Below are positions 1 through 10,860 of a stretch of DNA of 64,000 nt, in pieces. This DNA is from Streptomyces cinnamoneus (GTDB lineage: Bacteria > Actinomycetota > Actinomycetes > Streptomycetales > Streptomycetaceae), in the NCBI RefSeq assembly GCF_002939475.1, contig NZ_PKFQ01000001.1, forward strand, positions 2,232,001 through 2,296,000. Direction: 5' to 3'. Within the stretch, counting starts at the first letter, position 1, and each line of letters opens with the position of its first letter. A program made the position numbers and the translations under genes. The notes under the pieces are model-generated. The model ran no database searches, was not told where the DNA came from, and saw only the letters and a program-made list of their open reading frames with translations.

Positions 1-767
1 TCCTTCGGGTGCTCGTACCACCGCATGTTCTCCTCGCGCAGGCCGAGACCGGTGTACCAGTTCCAGCGCTGCTCCATCCAGTACTCCTGCCACTGCTCGT
101 CCTCGCCCGGCTTGACGAAGAACTCCATCTCCATCTGCTCGAACTCGCGGGTGCGGAAGATGAAGTTGCCGGGCGTGATCTCGTTGCGGAAGGACTTGCC
201 CATCTGCGCGATGCCGAAGGGCGGCTTCTTCCGCGAGGTCTGCTGGACCTGGGCGAAGTTGGTGAAGATGCCCTGGGCGGTCTCGGGGCGCAGGTAGGCG
301 ACCGAGCCGGTGTCCTGGGTCGGGCCGAGGTGGGTGGAGAGCAGGCCGGAGAACTGCTTGGGCTCGGTGAACTGGCCCTTGTTGCCGCAGTTGGGGCAGT
401 TGACGTCGGCGAGGCCGTTCTCGGGGAGCTTGCCGTGCTTGGCCTCGTACGCCTCCTCCAGGTGGTCGGCGCGGTAGCGCTTGTGGCAGGAGGTGCACTC
501 GGTGAGCGGGTCGCTGAAGGTGGCGACGTGACCGGAAGCCACCCACACCTCGGAGGCCAGGATCACCGACGAGTCGATACCGACGACGTCCTCGCGCGAG
601 GTGACCATGTAGCGCCACCACTGGCGCTTGAGGTTCTCCTTGAGCTCCACACCGAGCGGCCCGTAATCCCAGGCGGCGCGCTGGCCGCCGTAGATCTCAC
701 TGCACGGATAGACGAAGCCACGGCGCTTGCTCAGGCTGACGATGGTGTCGATCTTGTCGGCGGCCAC
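1..767 (-). CDS. glyS: Glycyl-tRNA synthetase, 5' part (cut by window edge)
   Basis: Class II glycyl-tRNA synthetase of the alpha2 type; it charges tRNA-Gly in the cytoplasm. The reverse strand reads from a GTG at 767 ([18 protein letters not shown]) with the AAGAGAG purine run upstream, and stays open to base 1, so about 255 N-terminal residues are present. Visible are [17 protein letters not shown] near the N-terminus, zinc-binding-type cysteine pairs (CTSCH and CPNCG), and the class II motif region [13 protein letters not shown]. An upstream ATG lies in another frame, so GTG is the only good start. It diverges from the zinc-uptake operon. The family assignment is firm from sequence; only the C-terminal catalytic and anticodon-binding parts are unseen. 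Confidence 0.95.
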   Translation of the reverse strand, partial: MAADKIDTIVSLSKRRGFVYPCSEIYGGQRAAWDYGPLGVELKENLKRQWWRYMVTSREDVVGIDSSVILASEVWVASGHVATFSDPLTECTSCHKRYRADHLEEAYEAKHGKLPENGLADVNCPNCGNKGQFTEPKQFSGLLSTHLGPTQDTGSVAYLRPETAQGIFTNFAQVQQTSRKKPPFGIAQMGKSFRNEITPGNFIFRTREFEQMEMEFFVKPGEDEQWQEYWMEQRWNWYTGLGLREENMRWYEHPK

Positions 768-883
768 GGTGCTCTCTTCATTGCGACGACGAACAGCGAA
801 TGATTCAGGTTACCGGCGCCTACACCCTCCTCAGCAAATCGGCTCTGGCCTTGGCCTGACTCGTTCCCCGCCCCCCTCCTTGT

Positions 884-920
884 TGACAATCGTTTCCACT
901 TTTGTTGAAAATGAGTGTCA
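884..920 (+). promoter_or_regulatory. Two Zur-box-like palindromes upstream of znuA
   Basis: Two 15-bp sites, TGACAATCGTTTCCA at 884-898 and TGAAAATGAGTGTCA at 906-920, lie 22 bp apart, about two helical turns. Both resemble the 7-1-7 Zur box known from Streptomyces (TGaaAATGatTTTCA-like, from memory). The second overlaps the start codon region of znuA, so binding would block transcription or initiation. The cognate repressor gene (zur) is the fourth gene downstream. Site assignment is by eye; which start is used decides whether the second box is leader or coding DNA. Confidence 0.65.
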
Positions 921-1933
921 TGAACGTACGACCGATCCGCTCCCGCCGGACACCCGCCGCCGCCACCGCCCTGGCCGCCGTCCTCGGCCTGGTCACGCTG
1001 TCCGCCTGCGCGGTCGACGGGGGCTCCGGCCGCGACAAGGACGGGAAGCTGCGGGTCGTGGCGTCGTTCTACCCCATGGAGTTCCTGGCGAAGGAGATCG
1101 GCGGCGAGCACGTCGCCGTCACCGGTCTGACCAAGCCCGGCGTCGAGCCGCACGACATGGAGCTCACCGCCCGCCAGACCGGCTCCCTCGCCGACGCGGG
1201 CACGATCCTCTACCTCAAGGGCGTCCAGCCCGCCGTCGACAAGGCCGTCAAACAGTCCGGAAACAAGCACGCCGTGGACGCGGCCTCCCTCACCGCGCTG
1301 ACCAAGCACGGCGGCGAGGTCGACGGCCGCCACCACACCACCGGCGACAACGGCGCCGGGGACGGCCACGACGAGGACGAGGAGCACGGCGGCCACGAGC
1401 ACGAGGAGGGCGGCGCCGACCCCCACATATGGCTCGACCCCGTGAAGTACGCCGAGGTCGCCAGGGGCGTCGGCAAGGCCCTCGCCGACGCGGACCCCGG
1501 CCACGCGGCGGACTACGAGACCAACGCCCACGCGCTCATCGAGAAGCTGGGCGCGCTGAACACGAAGTTCGCCGATACCCTGAAGAACCGCGGCTCGGAC
1601 ACCTTCATCACCACCCACGCCGCCTTCGGCTACCTCGCGGACCGCTACGGACTGGTCGAAGAGGCCATCAGCGGCCTCGACCCGGAGTCCGAGCCCAGCG
1701 CCGCCCGGATGAAGGACCTGCACAAGCTCGCCGGGGAGCACCACGTCGGCACGGTCTTCTTCGAGACCCTCGCCAACCCCGGCACCGCCAAGACGTTCGC
1801 CCAGGACCTCGGCCTGAAGACCGACGTCCTCGATCCCCTTGAGGGGATCACCAAGGACTCCAGGGGCCGCGACTACTTCGGGGTCATGGAGGCCAACCTC
1901 ACCGCCCTGCAGAAGGCGCTCGGCACCAAGTGA
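920..1933 (+). CDS. znuA: Zinc ABC transporter substrate-binding lipoprotein (ZnuA-like)
   Basis: Captures zinc outside the membrane and hands it to the ZnuB/ZnuC importer. The product is about 337 residues starting MNVRPIRSRR, with a signal peptide ending in the lipobox LSAC, so it is lipid-anchored. The mature part has the cluster A-1 fold hallmarks: SFYPMEFLAKEI near the start, a His/Asp/Glu-rich loop (GHDEDEEHGGHEHEEG, about residues 150-170) typical of zinc-specific binders, then DPHIWLDP with a ligand His, THAAFGYLADRYGL, and a C-terminal FFETLANP block. Possible starts are TTG 902, ATG 911 and ATG 920; 920 gives the most normal signal peptide, but no strong ribosome site is visible. 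The ATPase gene follows after 20 bp. Confidence 0.9.
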   Translation: MNVRPIRSRRTPAAATALAAVLGLVTLSACAVDGGSGRDKDGKLRVVASFYPMEFLAKEIGGEHVAVTGLTKPGVEPHDMELTARQTGSLADAGTILYLKGVQPAVDKAVKQSGNKHAVDAASLTALTKHGGEVDGRHHTTGDNGAGDGHDEDEEHGGHEHEEGGADPHIWLDPVKYAEVARGVGKALADADPGHAADYETNAHALIEKLGALNTKFADTLKNRGSDTFITTHAAFGYLADRYGLVEEAISGLDPESEPSAARMKDLHKLAGEHHVGTVFFETLANPGTAKTFAQDLGLKTDVLDPLEGITKDSRGRDYFGVMEANLTALQKALGTK

Positions 1934-1953
1934 ACGCGCCCGAGGAGGCAAAC

Positions 1954-2721
1954 ATGGAGCAGCCCGTCATATCCGTGCGCGGCGCCACGGCGGCACTGGG
2001 CTCACGCCCGGTGCTGCGCGGGGTCGACCTGACCGTGCGCCGCGGCGAGGTCGTCGCCCTGCTCGGCGCCAACGGCTCCGGCAAGTCCACGGCCGTCCGG
2101 GCCATCGTCGGACAGGTGCCGCTCACCGGCGGCGAGCTGGAGCTGTTCGGCACCCCGCGCCGCCGCTTCCGCGACTGGGCCCGGGTCGGCTACGTACCCC
2201 AGCGCACCACCGCGGCCAGTGGCGTGCCGGCGACCGTCCGCGAGGTCGTCGCCGCCGGGCGGCTGGCCCGGACCAAGCTGGGCCCGACGCGCAAGGCCGA
2301 CCGGGAGGCCGTGGCCCGGGCGCTGGAGCTGGTGGGCATGGCCGACCGGATCAAGGACTCGGTGAACGCGCTCTCCGGCGGCCAGCACCAGCGGGTGCTG
2401 ATCGCCCGGGCGCTGGTCGGCGAGCCGGACCTGCTGATCATGGACGAGCCGATGGCCGGCGTGGACCTCGCCAGCCAGGAGGTCCTCGCGAGCGCCGTGC
2501 GCGAGCAGGTCTCCCGGGGCACCACCGTCCTGCTCGTGCTGCACGAGCTGGGCCCGCTGGAGCCGCTCATCGACCGCGCGGTGGTGCTCCGCGACGGCTG
2601 CGTCGTCCACGACGGCCCCCCGCCCAAGGCCGTGGGCCAGCACGCCCTCCCCGGCCACGACCACGTACACCCGCACGCCGACCCGGCCGCGGAACCGATC
2701 CGGACAGGGCTGCTGACCTGA
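1954..2721 (+). CDS. znuC: Zinc ABC transporter ATP-binding protein (ZnuC-like)
   Basis: ATPase of the zinc importer. The 255-residue protein has Walker A GANGSGKST (about residues 37-45), a Q-loop region, signature LSGGQHQR, Walker B LLIMDEPMAG and the switch His in VLHELG. The ATG at 1954 is preceded by GAGGAGG; an in-frame GTG at 1930 lies further upstream but lacks such a site. The C-terminus is His-rich (GHDHVHPHADP), which fits metal handling. The stop codon overlaps the ATG of the permease by one base, so the two are translationally coupled. Confidence 0.93.
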   Translation: MEQPVISVRGATAALGSRPVLRGVDLTVRRGEVVALLGANGSGKSTAVRAIVGQVPLTGGELELFGTPRRRFRDWARVGYVPQRTTAASGVPATVREVVAAGRLARTKLGPTRKADREAVARALELVGMADRIKDSVNALSGGQHQRVLIARALVGEPDLLIMDEPMAGVDLASQEVLASAVREQVSRGTTVLLVLHELGPLEPLIDRAVVLRDGCVVHDGPPPKAVGQHALPGHDHVHPHADPAAEPIRTGLLT

Positions 2722-3611
2722 TGGAAATCCTCGAACTCGCCTTCATGCAGCGGGCGCTGCTGGCCGCCCTCCTCGTGGGCGTCACCGCCCCCGCGATCGG
2801 CATCTACCTCGTCCAGCGCCGGCAGGCGCTGATGGGCGACGGCATCGGTCACGTCGCCCTCACCGGCGTGGGCCTGGGCTTCCTGCTCAACACCAGCCCC
2901 GTGTGGGTGGCCACCGCCGTCTGCATCGTCGGCGCCGTGGTGATGGAGCTGATCCGCTCCTACGGCAAGGCGCGCGGCGACATCGCGCTCGCCATGCTGT
3001 TCTACGGCGGCATGGCGGGCGGCGTGATGCTGATGAGCCTGTCCTCCAACGGCTCCAGCGCCAACCTGACCAGCTACCTGTTCGGCTCGATCGCCACGGT
3101 CTCGCAGGAGGACATCGTCGCCATCTGCCTGCTGGCGGCCTTCGTCGTGCTCACCACGGTCGGGCTGCGCAGGCAGTTGTTCGCCGTCTGCCAGGACGAG
3201 GAGTTCGCCCGGGTGACGGGGCTGCCGGTGCGGCTGCTGAACCTGCTGGTGGCCGTCACCGCCGCCGTGACCGTGACCGTCGCGATGCGCGTGGTGGGCC
3301 TGCTGCTGGTCAGCGCCCTGATGGTGATCCCCGTGGCCGCCTCGCAGCAGATCGCCCGCAGCTTCGCCACGACCTTCGCGATGGCAGTCGCCACTGGGGT
3401 GCTGGTGACCCTTTCGGGCACCGTCACCTCGTATTACGTGGACGTGCCGTCCGGCGCCACGATCGTCCTGATGGCCATCGGCGTCTTCGTCGCCCTGACC
3501 GCGCTGGCGACGCCGCTGGCGAGGAAGCGGGCGGCCAGGACGGCGCGGGCCGAGCACTGCACGCTGGAGCCGGAGGCCCCGGGCGCGCCCGCCGACGACG
3601 TCCACGTCTGA
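2721..3611 (+). CDS. znuB: Zinc ABC transporter permease (ZnuB-like)
   Basis: Membrane channel of the zinc importer, 296 residues. It belongs to the ABC-3 permease family, with about eight hydrophobic segments and the family block RRQALMGDGIGHVALTGVG in the first cytoplasmic loop. A basic tail (ARKRAARTARAE) precedes the acidic C-terminus. The start overlaps the znuC stop. Zinc rather than manganese specificity is inferred from the His-rich ZnuA, the Zur boxes and the downstream zur gene. Confidence 0.92.
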   Translation: MEILELAFMQRALLAALLVGVTAPAIGIYLVQRRQALMGDGIGHVALTGVGLGFLLNTSPVWVATAVCIVGAVVMELIRSYGKARGDIALAMLFYGGMAGGVMLMSLSSNGSSANLTSYLFGSIATVSQEDIVAICLLAAFVVLTTVGLRRQLFAVCQDEEFARVTGLPVRLLNLLVAVTAAVTVTVAMRVVGLLLVSALMVIPVAASQQIARSFATTFAMAVATGVLVTLSGTVTSYYVDVPSGATIVLMAIGVFVALTALATPLARKRAARTARAEHCTLEPEAPGAPADDVHV

Positions 3612-3723
3612 GCACCGCGGGCGCCGGGGGCTTCGACTGCTTGCCGGGTGCACCCGGCGGGCCTGGCACAATTGTCGTGGCAAAACGTGCGACAGGTGTT
3701 CAGGCGAGCTTGAGGAGGCAACT

Positions 3724-4134
3724 GTGGCGACCGCCGGTCCCCCGGTACGCGGCCGAGCCACCAAGCAGCGGGCCGCGGTCGCGGCCGCGCTCGACGAGGT
3801 GGACGAATTCCGCAGCGCGCAGGAACTCCACGACATGCTCAGGCACCGCGGCGCCTCGGTGGGCCTGACCACGGTGTACCGCACGCTGCAGTCCCTCGCC
3901 GACGCCGGCGAGGTCGACGTCCTGCGCACCAGCGAGGGCGAGGCGGTCTACCGCCGTTGCTCCAGCGGGCACCACCACCACCTGGTCTGCCGGATGTGCG
4001 GCAAGGCCGTGGAGGTCGAGGGGCCGGCCGTGGAGAAGTGGGCCGACTCGATCGCCGAGGAGCACGGCTTCGTGGACGTCGCCCACACGATCGAGATCTT
4101 CGGCACGTGCGGGGAGTGCGCCGCGAAGGGCTGA
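3724..4134 (+). CDS. zur: Zinc uptake regulator Zur (Fur family)
   Basis: Zinc-sensing repressor of uptake genes. It is 136 residues with an N-terminal winged helix (TKQRAAVAAALDEVDEF, then GLTTVYRTLQSLADAGEVDVLR as recognition region) and a dimerisation/metal domain carrying HHHHLVCRMCG and a C-terminal CGECAAKG. These cysteine pairs form the structural zinc site of Fur proteins, and the His cluster plus EKWAD and EEHGFVD supply the sensory sites. GTG at 3724 is preceded by GAGGAGG. It lies 112 bp after znuB, so it may have its own promoter; no clear Zur box is seen in that gap. Zur rather than Fur or Nur is inferred mainly from operon context. Confidence 0.92.
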   Translation: MATAGPPVRGRATKQRAAVAAALDEVDEFRSAQELHDMLRHRGASVGLTTVYRTLQSLADAGEVDVLRTSEGEAVYRRCSSGHHHHLVCRMCGKAVEVEGPAVEKWADSIAEEHGFVDVAHTIEIFGTCGECAAKG

Positions 4135-4141
4135 ACCGCAG

Positions 4142-4183
4142 GCGAACGGCCCCGGACGTCATCCGACGTCCGGGGCCGTTCGC
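4142..4183 (+). terminator. Hairpin terminator after zur
   Basis: A perfect 19-bp inverted repeat (4142-4160 against 4165-4183) with the 4-nt loop ATCC begins 7 bp after the zur stop. There is no U-run, as is usual for Streptomyces. The next gene converges from the right, so it may serve both strands. Confidence 0.85.
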
Positions 4184-4195
4184 GTCGCGCACGCG

Positions 4196-4735
4196 TCACG
4201 CGCGGGGCAGACCGGCGTCCAGCAGGGCCCGCAGCCGGTCGGCGTCACCGGGGGCGGCCAGCGCCCGCTTGGGCAGGATCACCAGGCAGGCGCCGCGCTT
4301 GTCGGGGCTGAGCAGCACGAAGTGGTCCTTCGTCTCGGTGTAGCGGCCGAAGGCCGACCACGCCATCGACTGACTGCCGTGCGCCCACGAGGCGGCCATG
4401 CCGCCGGCCGCCACCGTCGTATGCCTCGGCCCCTGCCCCTGGAGGGCCTTGTGCAAGGAACGGGCCTGCAGGACCGGGCCTCCCACCAGCGCGAACACGG
4501 CCACCAGGCCGCAGATCACCAGCGGGGGCCAGTCCCGCGCCTCGGGCCCCTTGACGAGGATGCCGGCCGCGAACACCGCGTAGCACAGCGGCAGCAGCAC
4601 CTTCTGCAGACGCGCACTGCGCACCACCCGGGCGCGGGCACGCAGCGCCGACCGCATGTCGGCGACCGTGAGCTCGTAGTCGAACGTCAGGGAGTCGGCG
4701 TGCGCCGGAACCGGCGCCGCCACTGCCTCACTCAC
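4196..4735 (-). CDS. YcxB-like small membrane protein
   Basis: Predicted 179-residue protein of unknown function. After a soluble N-terminus ([19 protein letters not shown]) come two adjacent hydrophobic segments at about residues 45-85 ([16 protein letters not shown] and [15 protein letters not shown]). A cytoplasmic tail follows, containing [20 protein letters not shown] and [21 protein letters not shown]. That arrangement matches the YcxB-like C-terminal domain family (a PH-like fold after two TM helices). The start overlaps the end of uppS by 8 bp, so it is probably the last gene of the recO-uppS unit. No catalytic residue is recognisable. Confidence 0.75.
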   Translation of the reverse strand: MSEAVAAPVPAHADSLTFDYELTVADMRSALRARARVVRSARLQKVLLPLCYAVFAAGILVKGPEARDWPPLVICGLVAVFALVGGPVLQARSLHKALQGQGPRHTTVAAGGMAASWAHGSQSMAWSAFGRYTETKDHFVLLSPDKRGACLVILPKRALAAPGDADRLRALLDAGLPRA

Positions 4736-5564
4736 CGGCCGACGGCTCCTTCACGAGCTGGTCCTCGTTCGGCAGGGCACCGCCGAAGCGGCGGTCGCGC
4801 TGGGCGTACTCCAGGCAGGCGCGCCACAGGTCGCGGCGGTCGAAGTCGGGCCACAGGACGTCCTGGAAGACCATCTCGGCGTAGGCGCTCTGCCAGATCA
4901 GGTAGTTGGAGGTGCGCTGCTCGCCGCTCGGCCGCAGGAACAGGTCCACGTCCGGCATGTCCGGGTAGTACATGTACTTCTGGAGGGTCTTCTCGCTGAC
5001 CTTCGAGGGGTCGAGCCGGCCCGCCTTCACGTCCTCCGCCATGGCCTGCGCCGCGTCCGCGATCTCCGCACGGCCGCCGTAGTTCATGCAGAAGTACAGC
5101 GTGAGCCGGTCGTTGTCCTTGGTCTGCTCCTGGGCGACCTGGAGCTCCTTGGCCACCGACTTCCACAGCTTGGGCATCCGGCCGACCCAGCGCACCCGGA
5201 TGCCGAGCTCGTCGAGCTGGTCCCGGGTCTTGCGGATGAAGTCGCGGTTGAAGTTCATCAGGAAGCGCACCTCGTCGGGCGAGCGCCGCCAGTTCTCGGT
5301 GGAGAAGGCGTACAGGGAGATGGCCCCGACGCCCATCTCGATCCCGCCCTGGAGCACGTCCAGGACCCGCTCGGCACCGACCTTGTGGCCCTCGGTGCGG
5401 GGCAGGCCGCGCTCCTTGGCCCAGCGGCCGTTGCCGTCCATGACGATCGCCACGTGCTCGGGCACCAGCTCGCCGGGGATCTTCGGCGGCCGCGCGCCCG
5501 ACGGGTGGGGCTCGGGGGTGCGGTACTCGCGTCGGGAACGGCCCAGAATCCCGCGTCGTGCCAT
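4728..5564 (-). CDS. uppS: Isoprenyl transferase (cis-prenyl diphosphate synthase)
   Basis: Makes the long cis-polyprenyl diphosphate carrier lipid for cell-wall synthesis by adding isopentenyl diphosphate units. The product is 278 residues from ATG 5564, which has AAGGAGA upstream. Family motifs are visible: [20 protein letters not shown] (catalytic Asp and phosphate-binding Arg/Asn), [31 protein letters not shown], and [20 protein letters not shown] with FQDVLWPDF near the C-terminus. recO lies 32 bp upstream and the YcxB-like gene overlaps downstream, suggesting a recO-uppS-ycxB unit. Chain length (C50 or C55) cannot be read from sequence by eye. Confidence 0.93.
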   Translation of the reverse strand: MARRGILGRSRREYRTPEPHPSGARPPKIPGELVPEHVAIVMDGNGRWAKERGLPRTEGHKVGAERVLDVLQGGIEMGVGAISLYAFSTENWRRSPDEVRFLMNFNRDFIRKTRDQLDELGIRVRWVGRMPKLWKSVAKELQVAQEQTKDNDRLTLYFCMNYGGRAEIADAAQAMAEDVKAGRLDPSKVSEKTLQKYMYYPDMPDVDLFLRPSGEQRTSNYLIWQSAYAEMVFQDVLWPDFDRRDLWRACLEYAQRDRRFGGALPNEDQLVKEPSAGE

Positions 5565-5596
5565 GGGTGCCACTTCTCCTTGATGCCTGTGTTCGC

Positions 5597-6343
5597 TTAT
5601 TGCTCGACGTAGCGGAGGGAACGGAGCCCCCGCTCCAGATGCCACTGCAGGTAGGACGCCACCAGCCCGCTGCCCTCCCGGACGTACCGCGCCTCGCACG
5701 CGTCCGCCGTCGCCCAGTCCCCGGTCAGCAGCGCGCCCAGGAGCTCGATCGACTCCGAGGAGGGTACGACGCTTCCGGGCACCCGGCACTCCCCGCACAC
5801 CACCCCGCCGGCGGCCGCCGAGAAGAACCGGTTGGGCCCCGGCATCCCGCACTTCGCGCAGGCGCCGAAGCTGGGCGCGTAGCCGTTGACGGCGAGGGAG
5901 CGCAGCAGGAACGCGTCGAGGATGAGGTGCGGGGCGTGCTCGCCCGCGGCGAGGGTGCGCAGACCGCCGACGAGCAGCAGGTACTGCTGCACGGCGGGCT
6001 CGCCCTCGTGGTCGGTGAAGCGCTCGGCGGTCTCCAGCATGGCGGTGCCGGCGGTGTAGCGGGCGTAGTCGGTGACGATGCCGCCGCCGTACGGGGCGAT
6101 GGTCTCGCTCTGGGTGCACAGCGGGAGCCCGCGCCCGACCAGCTCGCTGCCGCGCGCGAAGAACTGCACGTCGACGTGCGAGAACGGCTCCAGCCGCGCC
6201 CCGAACTTCGACTTGGTGCGCCGCACCCCCCGGGCCACCGCCCGCACCCGGCCGTGGCCTCGCGTGAGGAGGGTGATGATCCGGTCCGCTTCGCCCAGCT
6301 TCTGCGTCCGGAGGACGATGCCGTCGTCGCGGAAAAGGCTCAT
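5597..6343 (-). CDS. recO: DNA repair protein RecO
   Basis: RecF-pathway mediator that helps load RecA on SSB-coated DNA. It is 248 residues from ATG 6343 ([20 protein letters not shown]); a longer in-frame extension to 6397 has no ribosome site and is unlike the family. It has an N-terminal OB-fold block ([20 protein letters not shown]), a helical middle part, and a zinc-finger-like CAKCG ... CGEC pair at about residues 155-180. Transcribed just before uppS. Confidence 0.93.
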   Translation of the reverse strand: MSLFRDDGIVLRTQKLGEADRIITLLTRGHGRVRAVARGVRRTKSKFGARLEPFSHVDVQFFARGSELVGRGLPLCTQSETIAPYGGGIVTDYARYTAGTAMLETAERFTDHEGEPAVQQYLLLVGGLRTLAAGEHAPHLILDAFLLRSLAVNGYAPSFGACAKCGMPGPNRFFSAAAGGVVCGECRVPGSVVPSSESIELLGALLTGDWATADACEARYVREGSGLVASYLQWHLERGLRSLRYVEQ

Positions 6344-6400
6344 GGGGTCATTGTCCCGTACCCCGGGGGCCGCTCGGGCACTGGCTAAGGTGATCACCTC

Positions 6401-6751
6401 GTGACCGCCCCGCGCACCGACTGGAGACCGCTCGTGAAGGCCGTGGCATACGTCGCAGGCGCCGTCGTGCCGCTGGTGGCCAGCACCTGGCTGTGGCCCT
6501 CCGACCCGGCCGCCCTGCTGTGGCTCGTGGGGCTGGCGCTGCTGTGGCGGGCGCCGTACTGGCGCACCCGGCAGAAGGGGATCGCGACCCTGGCCACCGG
6601 TGTCTTCCCCGTGGGCGCCGTCCTGTGGCTGTACGGGCTGCTCCCCCGGGACCTGGGCCAGGGCGGGTCGGTGCTGGCGGCCCTCCTGCTGCTGGCGATC
6701 CCGTCGGGCACCGGCCTCTACCTCCTCGGAACGGTCAGGCGCGCCGCCTGA
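6401..6751 (+). CDS. Small hydrophobic membrane protein
   Basis: A 116-residue protein with about four hydrophobic segments (VKAVAYVAGAVVPLVAS, AALLWLVGLALLW, GVFPVGAVLWLYGLL, LAALLLLAIPSGTGLYLLG) separated by short charged loops such as RAPYWRTRQKG. The GTG at 6401 fits; a second GTG at 6434 is possible. It diverges from recO. No conserved family is recognised, and a transport or structural role would be guesswork. Confidence 0.65.
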   Translation: MTAPRTDWRPLVKAVAYVAGAVVPLVASTWLWPSDPAALLWLVGLALLWRAPYWRTRQKGIATLATGVFPVGAVLWLYGLLPRDLGQGGSVLAALLLLAIPSGTGLYLLGTVRRAA

Positions 6752-6755
6752 CCGT
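6731..6755. terminator. Convergent hairpin overlapping two gene ends
   Basis: Perfect 11-bp inverted repeat (6731-6741 and 6745-6755) with the 3-nt loop CGC. It covers the stop codon of the small membrane protein and ends 3 bp before the stop of the TerB-like gene on the other strand. Likely a shared terminator. Confidence 0.6.
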
Positions 6756-6758
6756 CCC

Positions 6759-7487
6759 CTACGACGGCGTGCGCGCCGCCTCCAGCAGGCGGTCCGTGTC
6801 CTCGGGACAGAGCAGCAGGGCCCGCCCCACCGTGGCGAGCACCTCCCGCTCCGCCGGCCGGTACGGCCCGTCCGCCAGGGCGATGCGGGCGCCCTGGAGC
6901 AGGATGGACTCCCGGCCCGCCGGCGCCAGGTGGGGGGCCAGGGGCTCCAGGGCCTCGTGCAGCTCGATGGCCAGGGCGGTGCCGCACGGGTCGAAGCCGT
7001 GGCGGCTGGCCCCGCCCGGCGGGGTGGGGTACCGGCCGGGGAGCCGGCCCGTGTCCGCCGCGAGGGCCTCGATCAGCGTGACCAGCTGTTCCTCGCTGCA
7101 GTCCGCGAAACCGGCCGCCCGGACCGCCCCGACCGCGGCGCGCCGGACCGTACGGGCCTCGGTGCCGCCCGCGGCCAGGACCGCGAGGGCCACCGTGTGC
7201 ACGGCGTCGCGGAGCATCGCGGAGAAGCGCGTCGTCGTGGGGTGGTCCAGGACATCCATGGCGAACCGGCCCCGGCAGGCCGTGCATTCGACGATGGGAC
7301 CCACCGGTCCCCGCGGCAACAGGGGCACCCCGAACGCCACAAGGCGGCGGCGCCCCGTACGGCGGTGGAAATTTCGGTCGCCGCCGCAACCGGGGCAGAA
7401 GAATTCGCCGTCTCCGACAGTGCGCCAGACGGTGCGTACGCCCACCACACACCGGTCCGGGCTGTGTCGGCCTTGCGCGTCCCTCAC
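6759..7487 (-). CDS. TerB-family protein with N-terminal zinc ribbon
   Basis: A 242-residue protein. GTG 7487 follows a GGAGGT site with 5-nt spacing, which decides the start over a longer open frame. The N-terminus has two CxxC pairs (FFCPGCGGD and VECTACRGR, about residues 27-75), as in a zinc ribbon. The remainder is helical and looks like two TerB-type repeats (RFSAMLRDAVHTVALAVLA; LLQGARIALADGPYRPAEREV). TerB domains occur in tellurite-resistance and membrane-stress systems, but this is a stand-alone gene without other ter genes, so the role is unknown. Confidence 0.75.
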   Translation of the reverse strand: MRDAQGRHSPDRCVVGVRTVWRTVGDGEFFCPGCGGDRNFHRRTGRRRLVAFGVPLLPRGPVGPIVECTACRGRFAMDVLDHPTTTRFSAMLRDAVHTVALAVLAAGGTEARTVRRAAVGAVRAAGFADCSEEQLVTLIEALAADTGRLPGRYPTPPGGASRHGFDPCGTALAIELHEALEPLAPHLAPAGRESILLQGARIALADGPYRPAEREVLATVGRALLLCPEDTDRLLEAARTPS

Positions 7488-7697
7488 GGCGCACCTCCAT
7501 AACGCCACGGCCTGGTCGCCGCGTTGACGTGATGTTAGCCACATCCATGATGTGGCGTCAGTACCCCCGGCCCGGAGTTCGGGGCGGCTGCTGGCCGAAG
7601 TCGCCGCCGAGCCCACCGGATGCGGTGTTTTCGGCGGCGCCGCGTTGACGCGGCGCCGGCCGCGCGAGCCCCCGGTCCCGGGCCGGTGGTACGCCCC

Positions 7698-9616
<1,919 letters not shown>

Positions 9617-9755
9617 GGTGCACAGCACAGTAGCCGAGCTCTGCGGGAAGGGAAGGGGAGGTCCAGCATGCGGGACGCGGAACGCGACCACTCGATTGCG
9701 GGAATCGCCGTCCCGAGGAGTGACAAGGCCGGGGGCCGGTGCCAGATTGCAGGCC

Positions 9756-10823
9756 ATGAACCCCACCGAGAGCAAGGTCTTCTGCGGCATCGTGCCGCCG
9801 CACGTGCTCGACCGGCTGGCCCAGGCCGAGGACCCCCGGCACTACGAGCCGGCACGCCGCACCCTCGAACACGACGGCGTCCTGCGCACCCGCCGCCGCA
9901 TCACCGCCGTGCGCACCGCGACGGACGCCTCCGGCCCCGCCCCCCAGGCCGGCACCGCCCAGCGCACGATCTTCGACGCGGCCCACCGCGAGGTCACGCC
10001 CGGCAGGAAGGTGCACGCCGAGGGCGAGCCGCCGGCCAAGGACGCCACCGTCAACCGGGCCCACGCCGGGCTCGGCGCCACCTTCGACCTCTTCGCGAAG
10101 GTCTACGGCCGGCAGTCCATCGACGGCGCCGGAATGCCATTGAACGCCACCGTCCACTACGGCGAGAAGTACGACAACGCCTTCTGGGACGGCGAGCAGA
10201 TGGTCTTCGGGGACGGCGACGGCGACCTCTTCCTCGACTTCACCATCCCCGTGGACGTCATCGGCCACGAGCTGACGCACGGAGTGACCCAGCACACGGC
10301 CAACCTGGACTACTACGGCCAGTCCGGAGCGCTCAACGAGTCGGTCTCCGACGTGTTCGGCTCGCTGATCAAGCAGTACGCGCTCGGGCAGTCCGCCGCC
10401 CAGGCCGACTGGCTGATCGGCCAGGGGCTGCTGGGCCCGGGCGTCGACCGGGGCACCGCCCTGCGCTCCATGAAGGCCCCGGGCACCGCCTACGACGACG
10501 ACGTCCTCGGCAAGGACCCGCAGCCCGCCACCATGGAGGACTACGTCCGCACCAGCCGCGACAACGGCGGGGTGCACATCAACTCCGGCATCCCCAACCA
10601 CGCCTTCTACCTGCTGGCCAGCGACCTCGGCGGCAACGCCTGGGAGCGTGCCGGCAAGGTCTGGTACGCCACGCTGACCGGCGGCGAGCTGGCCTCCGGA
10701 GCGCAGTTCAAGGACTTCGCGCGGCTGACCGTGGCCTCGGCCCGCTCGCTGTTCGGCGAGGGAGACGTGACGCGGGCGGTGCTCAAGGCGTGGAGCCAGG
10801 TGGGGGTGCCCACGGACGGCTGA
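9756..10823 (+). CDS. Protealysin-like M4 metallopeptidase (thermolysin family)
   Basis: Zinc endopeptidase of 355 residues. The active site is complete: HELTH (H171, E172, H175), third ligand E195 in ALNESVSDVFG, and the transition-state His274 in DNGGVHINSGIPNHAF. It has no signal peptide and only a short N-terminal propeptide with CGIVPPHVLDRL at residues 10-21, as in protealysin-like proteases rather than secreted thermolysins. It may therefore act in the cytoplasm or leave by a non-classical route. ATG 9756 is the only methionine giving this propeptide; the ribosome site is weak. The adjacent downstream gene looks like the dedicated inhibitor emfourin. Confidence 0.9.
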   Translation: MNPTESKVFCGIVPPHVLDRLAQAEDPRHYEPARRTLEHDGVLRTRRRITAVRTATDASGPAPQAGTAQRTIFDAAHREVTPGRKVHAEGEPPAKDATVNRAHAGLGATFDLFAKVYGRQSIDGAGMPLNATVHYGEKYDNAFWDGEQMVFGDGDGDLFLDFTIPVDVIGHELTHGVTQHTANLDYYGQSGALNESVSDVFGSLIKQYALGQSAAQADWLIGQGLLGPGVDRGTALRSMKAPGTAYDDDVLGKDPQPATMEDYVRTSRDNGGVHINSGIPNHAFYLLASDLGGNAWERAGKVWYATLTGGELASGAQFKDFARLTVASARSLFGEGDVTRAVLKAWSQVGVPTDG

Positions 10824-10860
10824 ACCGCTAGAAGGCCGTTCCCGGGGTAGGGGTGACCGT

